In this document: positions 1 through 5,119 of the stretch, piece by piece
Numbering within the stretch: position 1 is the first letter of the stretch
Layout: every line of letters begins with the position of its first letter
Assembly: GCA_016550415.1 (NCBI GenBank)
Contig: JABXGU010000657.1
Coordinates: 1 to 6,711, forward strand
Length of the DNA: 6,711 nt
Origin: an archaeon
GTDB taxonomy: Archaea > Asgardarchaeota > Hermodarchaeia > Hermodarchaeales > Hermodarchaeaceae
Direction: 5' to 3'
Notes under the pieces: generated by a model
The model's database searches: none
The model's input: the letters and a program-made list of their open reading frames with translations, nothing else
Told to the model about the DNA's origin: nothing
Made by a program: the position numbers and the translations under genes

Positions 1-284
1 CAGGAATCATCGCTGTAATTGCTGTCACTTTAATAGCCCCTATAATTCCAGCATTCATCACAGAACAAATTGCATTAAAATGGATTCTAATTGGTGTCTT
101 CATCATTGTAGGAGTGCTTGTATTTGGTCTCTTCAAATGGGCAGAAAGCCTTCTCCAGTTAATCTGCACCATCCTTGGTTCCCGACCACTCCTCCTTATC
201 CTATCCTTCATAGGTGTCATTCAAGCAATAGCGTTAATCGTCTTTGGAGGAAGCGGCGGAATTCTCTGGCTTTTCATCCACTAG
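1..284 (+). CDS. C-terminal part of an unidentified multi-spanning membrane protein (5' end outside window)
   Basis: An open frame enters from the left edge (first full codon at 3-5) and ends at a TAG at 282-284, giving 93 visible residues. The protein is strongly hydrophobic and reads as three membrane helices, around visible residues 1-19, 27-45 and 58-92. A short polar, basic stretch (F-K-W-A-E, later G-S-R-P) lies between the second and third helices, and the chain ends in F-I-H. No catalytic or transport motif is visible, so the family cannot be named; a transporter or a polytopic protein of unknown function is equally possible. The gene is convergent with the permease whose stop codon lies at 300-302. 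The 15-bp gap means the two transcripts probably overlap at their 3' ends. I prefer this frame to the competing 91-residue ATG frame at 80-355, which is rich in Cys, His and Trp, has no membrane pattern and runs into the permease gene. Confidence 0.7.
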   Translation, partial: GIIAVIAVTLIAPIIPAFITEQIALKWILIGVFIIVGVLVFGLFKWAESLLQLICTILGSRPLLLILSFIGVIQAIALIVFGGSGGILWLFIH

Positions 285-299
285 TATACATTATTAAAA

Positions 300-1670
300 T
301 TAAGGGGCAGGAATTGGCAAGAACAAGAGGCGAAGCAGCATATAGCCAGTGCTGATTAATAAATAGGTAAAGAACAAGATAACACCCGCTTTGAGGAACT
401 CGGAGTAAGAGATTGGACGTTTTTCCTTCTCTGCCACACTCATCGTCAAAACATTAGCAGCACTAGCTATTGGTGTCAAAGCACCACCTAGCACTGCACC
501 AACAGTTAATGAAGCCCAAAGGGTGCCAACAGCGCCTTCCATTCCCGCAGTTCCACCAACGATGTCTACAACAGGGATGAGAGTGGCGGTAACAGGAATA
601 TTATCTATTGCACCACTTGTAAACCCAGTTATCCATACCATGGAAACAGTGGCAAGTAGAGGATTACCCATTGCAATCGCAGATAGACCCTCTCCTATTT
701 TGAAAAGGACTCCAAACTCCTCCATTAGTCCAACCAATAGGAAAAGCCCGATGAAAAAGAAGAGTGCTGCCCAGTCAACCTCCCGGAAGAGCCGTTCGGG
801 CTGAACACCACTAAACATTATAAAAAGTAAGGCACCTATCAGGGCAACCAGCCATGATAGTCCCGCTGAACCCAGTACAATGAAACCAACGATTAATCCA
901 ACTAAGAGAATGGCAGTACGGTAGAAAACACCACGATCTTCAACCATATTCCATTCATCTAGTAACATAAGGCGTTCAATTCGCTCTTCTCGTGGCATCT
1001 TCAGATCCTTTTGGAATATTCGCATAGAGATGAATAATGTGACAACGAGGAGAATGAGTGCAAGCGGGAGAAGATTAACAACAAACCAGAGGAAGTCGTA
1101 GGCGGTTGCACCAGCAACAAGCATGCAAGGAATACTGGAAATCAATGTGGTGATGCCGCCCACATTGCAGACCATTGCTTCAGATATTAGGAAGGGTGTT
1201 GGATTTGTTTCGAGTGCGTCACAAGCAAGAATTGTTAGTGGTGCGATTATAAGCACTGTAGTAGCCAAAACTGTAGACATTAAGAAACTGAGAAGGCAAA
1301 ATATGACAAGAAGTCTTCGAGGACTACCCCTGCTGAACTTTAGTGATTTTACAGCTATGAATTGAAATAATCCTGAGTCCTTTGCCACTTCTGTTATGAC
1401 CATCAATGCGAGGATGACAATGAGGGTGTCCAGTGAGACAAATTTTTCAAAGAGGTAGGAGAATACTTCTGAGCCAAAGACGGGAGGCAAAGTCAGATAC
1501 TCAGCTGCAAGCTCAGGATCATATAATGGGGGATTGGCTATTATCCATTCACGCCAAGGGAACCAAATATGCCATAGAAAGATTAGACCGATGGAAGCAC
1601 CAAGGAGAGCCGCTACAGTGTGGTCTGTCATGTCTAAGGTTATCATTAGGATGACAGCGATGAAGAGCAT
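300..1670 (-). CDS. Ion-transporter superfamily permease (ArsB/NhaD/CitM-like), divergent motifs
   Basis: A 456-residue polytopic membrane protein with about 11-12 hydrophobic segments and a basic, acidic cytoplasmic loop around residues 218-250, the usual length and shape of the ArsB/NhaD/P-protein group. Family marks include H-T-V-A-A-L-L-G-A at 17-25, S-R-G-S-P-R-R-L at 113-120, N-V-G-G at 169-172, the second-repeat motif G-A-I-D-N-I-P at 353-359 and S-A-A-N-V at 403-407. These proteins move inorganic anions, organic acids or sodium across the cytoplasmic membrane; the substrate cannot be read here. Several positions depart from the family pattern as I know it. The first-repeat L-D-N-V-T-T hairpin appears as L-A-T-T (135-138), G-D-P-P-N appears as S-S-I-P-C (178-182), and G-G-N-x-T appears as G-G-A-L-T (395-399). 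The ATG at 1670 is the first ATG/GTG/TTG start after an in-frame stop at 1713-1715. It has no clear ribosome site, so a short-leader transcript is likely. No arsenic-resistance gene is nearby, so an arsenite role is not supported. Confidence 0.85.
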   Translation of the reverse strand: MLFIAVILMITLDMTDHTVAALLGASIGLIFLWHIWFPWREWIIANPPLYDPELAAEYLTLPPVFGSEVFSYLFEKFVSLDTLIVILALMVITEVAKDSGLFQFIAVKSLKFSRGSPRRLLVIFCLLSFLMSTVLATTVLIIAPLTILACDALETNPTPFLISEAMVCNVGGITTLISSIPCMLVAGATAYDFLWFVVNLLPLALILLVVTLFISMRIFQKDLKMPREERIERLMLLDEWNMVEDRGVFYRTAILLVGLIVGFIVLGSAGLSWLVALIGALLFIMFSGVQPERLFREVDWAALFFFIGLFLLVGLMEEFGVLFKIGEGLSAIAMGNPLLATVSMVWITGFTSGAIDNIPVTATLIPVVDIVGGTAGMEGAVGTLWASLTVGAVLGGALTPIASAANVLTMSVAEKEKRPISYSEFLKAGVILFFTYLLISTGYMLLRLLFLPIPAP

Positions 1671-1820
1671 GATAATGAAGATTTCAGGCCAAATTATCCA
1701 AATTATAGGGCATCACCCGAATTCTGGTGACCTTCCATCGCAGTGAAGGCTGAGCGAGGGAAAGCTTGAGTGTCAACAATAACAGTCTATTCTTAAAATA
1801 AGCTTTTGCTGCTATTCCAT
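1671..1820 (-). promoter_or_regulatory. Intergenic promoter region of the permease
   Basis: This 150-bp gap separates the end of the URO-D-like gene from the permease start. Reading on the minus strand, a TATAAT element (1702-1707) lies 32-37 bases before the ATG at 1670. That would place transcription start near 1675-1680 and give a leader of only a few bases, consistent with the missing Shine-Dalgarno site. Just upstream is the 18-bp palindrome listed separately. A smaller inverted repeat, CCTTC/GAAGG with a 9-base loop, lies at 1731-1749. Close to the end of the URO-D-like gene the minus strand has a T-rich run (about 1791-1802, C-T-T-A-T-T-T-T-A-A-G) that could act as an archaeal T-tract terminator. 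No tRNA or small gene is visible. The promoter assignment is by eye. Confidence 0.4.
1713..1730. promoter_or_regulatory. 18-bp near-perfect palindrome, candidate operator
   Basis: The two halves, TCACC and GGTGA, flank a central GAATTC. The only non-pairing positions are the C/T pair just outside the hexamer (1718 and 1725), so 16 of 18 bases are symmetric. It lies 43-60 bases upstream of the permease ATG and about six bases upstream of the TATA-like element. That is where archaeal regulators often bind to block or assist basal factor loading. The symmetry is directly visible; the operator role is inferred, and the same sequence could instead form a short RNA hairpin with a weak loop. Confidence 0.4.
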
Positions 1821-2981
1821 TTATACATCTAAGGACCGGAACTGTATAACCGCCTTTATGATTGCCAGGAAATATTCTATCTGGGATAAATCCATCACCG
1901 TATGGGTTAGCCCGAAAATATAGCCACCACCAATTCCTAGGATTCTAAGTTGTTCGTTCAAGTAATGTAACGCCTTAGGTATTGGCTTTGCTTTTAGTTG
2001 GTGGAGATCAATACCTCCATGAAAGGTGAGGTGTTCACCAAATTGGCTTTTCAGTCCCTTGGCACTCATATTTTGAGCAGTTGGTTGGATAGGACTTAGC
2101 ACATCTATTTTTGATTTTATTAAGCTAGGAATCAGTGGCTTAATAGCCCCACATGAATGGAGGAGCACCGACACTTTGGAGGCTCGCTTGATTGCCTTGA
2201 CCAATCGACTAAGACGAGGCTGGATAAGTCGCTGGAAAATACTGGGTGCCATGAATGGTCCACTTTCCATTCCATAGTCATCCCCAATAATGACAATTTG
2301 GATGTGGTCACCCCCCATTGAGAGAAAGTTCTCCCAGAAACTGATCTTGAAGCGGAGTGCCTGATCCATTAGATAGGTGGCTAATTCAGGATTTTGGAGG
2401 AGTACAGATAGGAATCTTGGCCAGCCCATGAGCCAGCAGCCTAGTTCAAAGATGCCAGGACAGGATGGGTCTGCAATGACTGCATATCCTTCTCTGGAAT
2501 AAGATTGGGCTAAGGCGATTGCTGGAGTAAACCATGATTCTTTTAGCTTTGGCCAGTTAAACTTGTCAATATCCTTGGGTATCTGGGCAGCAGCCAGTGG
2601 AGGTGACTCAATCGAGAAGATAGTTCCTCTTTGATGGTATCTTAGCCCCAACCAATCCACATAGTATTTAGACAATTCTGTTTGAGTAGGAACTGGAAGA
2701 GAAGCATGGATATGACGAGTATCCACTTTGAGCTGCTGTAGAAGTGGCTCTGGTATGTCTACTAATTGCTGAACAGGATTCCACACTGAAACTCGTTGTC
2801 CTGGTAACTGCAAGCGCTCTAATAACTTCTCAGCTATCTGTTTTGAGATACTATTGGCTGGTCCACCCAAATCAATTGGAATCCGGTCTGTCTCTTGACG
2901 CCTTAAAGCAGCTAAGACCCGTTCTCGCGACTCCACATCCAGCAACCTCTTGATGGAATAAAAAGTACTAAACAAAGACAT
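1821..2981 (-). CDS. Uroporphyrinogen decarboxylase (URO-D) superfamily protein, probable cobamide-dependent methyltransferase-like
   Basis: A 386-residue soluble TIM-barrel protein of the URO-D superfamily. The N-terminus S-R-E-R-V-L-A-A-L (18-26) with T-D-R-I-P-I-D-L-G-G (31-40) is the standard opening of the methyltransferase-like branch rather than of true HemE, whose M-R-Q-A-G-R motif is absent. H-S-C-G at 275-278 matches the first part of the zinc site that activates the methyl acceptor thiol in MtaA/MtbA-type enzymes. It is followed by L-S-P-I-Q-P (295-300), H-G-G-I-D (321-325) and G-G-G-Y-I-F (351-356) with H360. Members transfer methyl groups between corrinoid proteins and thiols or demethylate small substrates; which applies here is unknown, and no corrinoid protein gene is in the window. 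The ATG at 2981 has no ribosome site. A GTG at 2934-2936 (residue 16) has AGAGGT 8 bases upstream and would begin close to the family N-terminus, so the start is uncertain. The gene follows the hydrolase gene after 14 bases, implying one operon. Confidence 0.82.
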   Translation of the reverse strand: MSLFSTFYSIKRLLDVESRERVLAALRRQETDRIPIDLGGPANSISKQIAEKLLERLQLPGQRVSVWNPVQQLVDIPEPLLQQLKVDTRHIHASLPVPTQTELSKYYVDWLGLRYHQRGTIFSIESPPLAAAQIPKDIDKFNWPKLKESWFTPAIALAQSYSREGYAVIADPSCPGIFELGCWLMGWPRFLSVLLQNPELATYLMDQALRFKISFWENFLSMGGDHIQIVIIGDDYGMESGPFMAPSIFQRLIQPRLSRLVKAIKRASKVSVLLHSCGAIKPLIPSLIKSKIDVLSPIQPTAQNMSAKGLKSQFGEHLTFHGGIDLHQLKAKPIPKALHYLNEQLRILGIGGGYIFGLTHTVMDLSQIEYFLAIIKAVIQFRSLDV

Positions 2982-2995
2982 TGACTGTTCTGATA

Positions 2996-3790
2996 TTACA
3001 ATGATTGGCAGAACTCCACAATCGTACTCACAAGTGCTTCAGGTTGTTCCAGCTGAATAGAATGCCCAGTATCTTCAATTACTTTCAACACAGCTTTGGG
3101 AATGTGAGTAGCAAAATATTCACCAACACGACAAGGGAAAATATTGTCTTGCGAGCATTGGATAATAAGGGTTGGTGCCTGAATTTCTCCTAGCCGGGCT
3201 TCAATATTGAAGCGTAATGCCGCACTAGCTGCATATCCGTGACTAATCTGATTTGCCTTTACCTGTTCTTCGTCAGCCAATAGAAGTTCTATCATTCCAG
3301 GTGTAGAACGGATTTTTTCAGGGTTGAAGAATTTTGCTTCTAGTTGTTTCTCGAATCTTTCCTTTGGAGGCAGTCCAAATCCAGCTTGACTCTCTACAAG
3401 CCACGCCTCGGCAACTTCAACACCTACCTTTGGACCAGTGCAAATGAGTATAAGAGCCTTGAGTCGTTTTGGAGCATCAAGTGCCATTTGTTGAGCAACA
3501 AACCCTCCAAGACTGTGTCCAGCCACAACGCATTTTTCAACCTTCAACTCATCTAAAAGACCCACAAGATCCTGTGCAAACATTTCAGGCGTGTAGTGGA
3601 TGTTTGGTTTGTCTGATCTACCATGACCACGCAACTCTGGAAGGATTAGGTGAAAATGCTTCCGCAAATTTGGACGTATGTACTCCCACATTGGAAGAAA
3701 GCTTGAGAAGCCATGGATAAGTAGCAGGTTTTCTCCTTGTCCATCAATTTCATAATATATCTTATATTCTCCAACTTTGGCATATGGCAT
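2996..3790 (-). CDS. Alpha/beta-fold hydrolase
   Basis: A soluble single-domain serine hydrolase of 264 residues, the normal size for the family. Numbered from the ATG at 3790, the oxyanion-hole motif is L-L-I-H-G-F at 23-28. The strand R-G-H-G-R-S-D (54-60) is typical, the nucleophile elbow G-H-S-L-G-G is at 91-96 with Ser93, the acid is Asp215 in Q-D-N-I-F-P, and the base is His243 in D-T-G-H-S. The triad is complete, so the enzyme should be active on an ester, lactone, amide or C-C bond; substrate cannot be inferred from sequence. I chose the ATG at 3790, preceded by GGTGA five bases away, because family members commonly begin M-P-Y-x-K-V. A GTG at 3797-3799 with AAGGG nine bases upstream would add three residues and is also possible. 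It is the first gene of a minus-strand pair with the URO-D-like gene and is transcribed divergently from the zinc-finger genes. Confidence 0.88.
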   Translation of the reverse strand: MPYAKVGEYKIYYEIDGQGENLLLIHGFSSFLPMWEYIRPNLRKHFHLILPELRGHGRSDKPNIHYTPEMFAQDLVGLLDELKVEKCVVAGHSLGGFVAQQMALDAPKRLKALILICTGPKVGVEVAEAWLVESQAGFGLPPKERFEKQLEAKFFNPEKIRSTPGMIELLLADEEQVKANQISHGYAASAALRFNIEARLGEIQAPTLIIQCSQDNIFPCRVGEYFATHIPKAVLKVIEDTGHSIQLEQPEALVSTIVEFCQSL

Positions 3791-3799
3791 CGATGTCAC

Positions 3800-3994
3800 C
3801 GAGTATATCCCTTATTAGATGACTAGAGCTAATGTGCTTTTCGTTCCACCTCACTTGCTGCCTTGGATGAAAAATTGCATACAAAGATTGTCTTGTAGCG
3901 GCTTAGCCGGGTTAGTAAACCTAATAATGCTCAATTTACCTTCAATATTTTAGAGGGACCATACTAGCATGAAAATGCATTCAGAATAGGTTCC
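3800..3994. promoter_or_regulatory. Divergent intergenic region between hydrolase operon and zinc-finger pair
   Basis: This 195-bp spacer must carry promoters for both directions. On the plus strand an AATATTTTA run (3943-3951) is the best TATA-like box. It is followed by GAGGG (3952-3956) and, at 3969, an ATG that opens only a six-codon frame. An 11-bp perfect odd-centred palindrome, CGGCT-T-AGCCG, lies at 3899-3909. It is followed at once by a GGTT/AACC repeat with a four-base loop (3910-3921), together forming a small cluster of symmetry in mid-spacer where a regulator could bind. On the minus strand AAGGG (3809-3813) is a ribosome-site candidate for the GTG start of the hydrolase, but I see no convincing TATA box. 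No RNA gene is visible. Confidence 0.35.
3988..3991 (+). promoter_or_regulatory. Candidate ribosome binding site for first zinc-finger gene
   Basis: AGGT lies three bases before the TTG at 3995 and nine bases before a second in-frame TTG at 4001. The nine-base spacing is the more normal one and favours initiation at 4001, which would remove the first two residues. There is no in-frame ATG until the one encoding Met150, in the zinc domain. Confidence 0.35.
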
Positions 3995-4573
3995 TTGCTA
4001 TTGGGGGCCCTTGCACTGGACAACCTGCTATTAGCATCATATATACTAATTTTCCCATTCCTTTTGATTATCATTATCTTGTTGATAGTATGTATTATTT
4101 ATCTGGCAGTTCGTGAAGCTACAGAGTCTTCAGAATCTCACGCATATGTGCGAGCTAGTCCAGGAGATGAATGGACTCCCGTTGAACCTATCAGCAAACA
4201 ACGACCATCGCAGTCCTCCAAGCATCAAGTGGATGTGATTGTATGTACTTGCGGGAAATGGAATGAACCAAGTCAGCATATCTGTTGGAATTGCAGCGCC
4301 TCCCTTAGCCCCTCCACAAAATTTCTACAAACCTTTACCTTCGAAACAGCACCACGATGCGCAGTATGCACCTTTTGGGTATACCCAGGTGAGCGGGTCA
4401 TACTTTGCCCTGCTTGCCAAGCACAAGGACACCGTGCCCACATGCTTGAATATCTTAAAGCCAAAGGAGCCTGCCCAGTTTGTAAACGGCGATTTACCGC
4501 GGACCAATTTCTTACAGCAATACCAATTATTGGACCCTCTCGAGAATTATCTCATATTCAAGAGGCGAAGTAG
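3995..4573 (+). CDS. Membrane-anchored zinc-ribbon plus RING/PHD-like zinc-finger protein (copy 1)
   Basis: A 192-residue protein I cannot assign to a named gene. Residues 11-38 form one strongly hydrophobic helix (I/L-rich) that probably anchors it in the membrane. Next come a polar Ser/Pro linker (41-76) and then two zinc modules. The first has Cys84, Cys86, Cys97 and Cys100 with Asn90; apart from the C-x-C start this fits both the archaeal zinc ribbon and the RanBP2/NZF finger pattern C-x3-N-x6-C-x2-C. The second has Cys122, Cys125, Cys138, Cys141, His146, His149, Cys160 and Cys163, eight ligands in the spacing of a RING/PHD-like cross-brace. A short tail follows. Such domains bind proteins and, in RING ligases, recruit ubiquitin E2 enzymes, but activity here is inference. 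The next gene is a close paralogue beginning directly after this stop codon (TAG). The start is uncertain: TTG at 3995 or 4001, with an in-frame stop at 3965-3967. The zinc domains probably face the cytoplasm, given R40 after the helix. Confidence 0.78.
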   Translation: MLLGALALDNLLLASYILIFPFLLIIIILLIVCIIYLAVREATESSESHAYVRASPGDEWTPVEPISKQRPSQSSKHQVDVIVCTCGKWNEPSQHICWNCSASLSPSTKFLQTFTFETAPRCAVCTFWVYPGERVILCPACQAQGHRAHMLEYLKAKGACPVCKRRFTADQFLTAIPIIGPSRELSHIQEAK

Positions 4574-5017
4574 GTGCTTGAATGGCTCATCATTGACATT
4601 GTACTTCTCCTAGTGTGTCTTGCTTGTGCAGGAGCTTGTGACAAATCAAGAGAACAGTCTAGGAGACCACATGGTTCACCTGCTTCTCCAAGGTCAGCTC
4701 CTTCATATACAAAACCAAGGGTTAAACAGCAAGTTCAACGACCCTGGCAACCATCTCAACATCAAATAGATGTGATTGTATGTACTTGTGGTAAATGGAA
4801 CCAACCGGATCAAACCAGTTGCTGGAGCTGTGGTGAAGCCTTTACTTCCAGTGACGCTCCGAAGACCTTTACCTTTGAAACAGCTGAACGTTGTGCAGTA
4901 TGTAGCTTTTGGGTATACCCAGGTGAACAAGTTACACTTTGCCCTGCTTGCAAAGCACAGGGACACCGAGTTCATATGCTAGAATATTTCAAAGCCAAAG
5001 GAGCCTGCCCAGTGTGC
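4223..5017 (+). repeat. Tandem paralogous segments encoding the zinc-finger modules
   Basis: The segment at 4223-4483 (copy 1, residues 77-163) and that at 4760-5017 (copy 2, residues 63-148) encode nearly the same module. By eye, about 60 of 87 aligned residues are identical with a single one-residue gap, in the linker between the two zinc modules. DNA similarity is also high and includes an exact 23-base match (4457-4479 and 4991-5013). The N-terminal helices and linkers outside these segments do not align. This indicates a tandem duplication with conservation limited to the zinc-binding part, or replacement of the ends after duplication. Confidence 0.85.
4562..4565 (+). promoter_or_regulatory. 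Ribosome binding site of second zinc-finger gene, inside the first gene
   Basis: GAGG lies eight bases before the GTG at 4574 and inside the last codons of the upstream gene. It supports separate initiation at this GTG and suggests translational coupling, since ribosomes ending at the TAG (4571-4573) would be on top of the start codon. Confidence 0.6.
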
Positions 5018-5071
5018 ACTCAAAGGATTAGTTCATCCCATTTACTTCATGCAAAAAGTCTCTCCGCTTAA
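4574..5071 (+). CDS. Membrane-anchored zinc-ribbon plus RING/PHD-like zinc-finger protein (copy 2)
   Basis: A 165-residue paralogue of the preceding protein, also unnamed. Residues 4-21 form a shorter hydrophobic helix that is Cys-containing (Cys15, Cys18, Cys22). It is followed by a basic, Ser/Pro-rich linker (24-62), which by the positive-inside rule puts the C-terminus in the cytoplasm. Zinc module one uses Cys70, Cys72, Cys83 and Cys86 with Asn76. Module two uses Cys107, Cys110, Cys123, Cys126, His131, His134, Cys145 and Cys148. All twelve ligands of copy 1 are kept, as are F-W-V-Y-P-G-E (112-118) and H-M-L-E-Y (134-138) between them, so both copies should fold and bind zinc. The start is a GTG directly after the upstream TAG and in the same frame, with GAGG eight bases before it. 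Two interacting subunits or a pair with different partners are both plausible; ubiquitin-ligase-like function is only an analogy. Confidence 0.8.
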   Translation: MLEWLIIDIVLLLVCLACAGACDKSREQSRRPHGSPASPRSAPSYTKPRVKQQVQRPWQPSQHQIDVIVCTCGKWNQPDQTSCWSCGEAFTSSDAPKTFTFETAERCAVCSFWVYPGEQVTLCPACKAQGHRVHMLEYFKAKGACPVCTQRISSSHLLHAKSLSA

Positions 5072-5104
5072 ACCTCAACTCCATAATGGTGTAGGAGTTT
5101 AGGT
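5072..5104. terminator. Hairpin between convergent genes
   Basis: An 11-base arm (5072-5082) pairs with 5094-5104 with one C/T mismatch around an 11-base loop, giving ten base pairs. It lies one base after the stop of the second zinc-finger gene and 15 bases before the stop of the convergent peptidase gene, so it could serve both transcripts. No long T-tract follows on either strand, so a classical intrinsic terminator is not certain; 3'-end protection or an accidental repeat are alternatives. Confidence 0.4.
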
Positions 5105-5119
5105 AATTAAATCTGCAAA

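Noticed and set aside
80..355. 91-codon plus-strand frame starting with ATG
   Set aside because: It runs out of frame over the hydrophobic tail of the gene ending at 284 and across the permease stop. Its Cys/His/Trp-rich composition has no domain sense.
523..804. 93-codon plus-strand frame opposite the permease
   Set aside because: It is an antisense shadow of a well-supported membrane protein; its Pro/Ser/Thr/Arg-rich composition is that of a reversed hydrophobic gene.
300..1670. Naming the permease arsB as an arsenite pump
   Set aside because: No arsR, arsC or arsA-like gene is adjacent and key family motifs are changed, so only the superfamily can be supported.
1821..2981. HemE, the heme-pathway uroporphyrinogen decarboxylase
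   Set aside because: The M-R-Q-A-G-R arginine motif of HemE is absent, while the H-S-C-G motif of the methyltransferase branch is present.
4571..4573. TAG read as pyrrolysine, suggested by the nearby methyltransferase-like gene
   Set aside because: TAG is also the natural stop of the peptidase gene and the left-edge gene. A good ribosome site precedes the GTG right after this TAG, and no pyrrolysine gene is visible.
4239..4613. 124-codon plus-strand frame inside the zinc-finger pair, with a similar shadow at 4776-4982
   Set aside because: Both are the +1 shadow of the duplicated zinc-finger coding sequence. They resemble each other only because the DNA is duplicated, and the zinc ligands are in the other frame.
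4574..4642. Possible lipoprotein signal peptide in the second zinc-finger protein (Cys-rich end of the helix)
   Set aside because: There is no basic n-region (it begins M-L-E-W) and no proper lipobox Leu at -3. The basic stretch after the helix favours a cytoplasmic C-terminus and a simple signal anchor.
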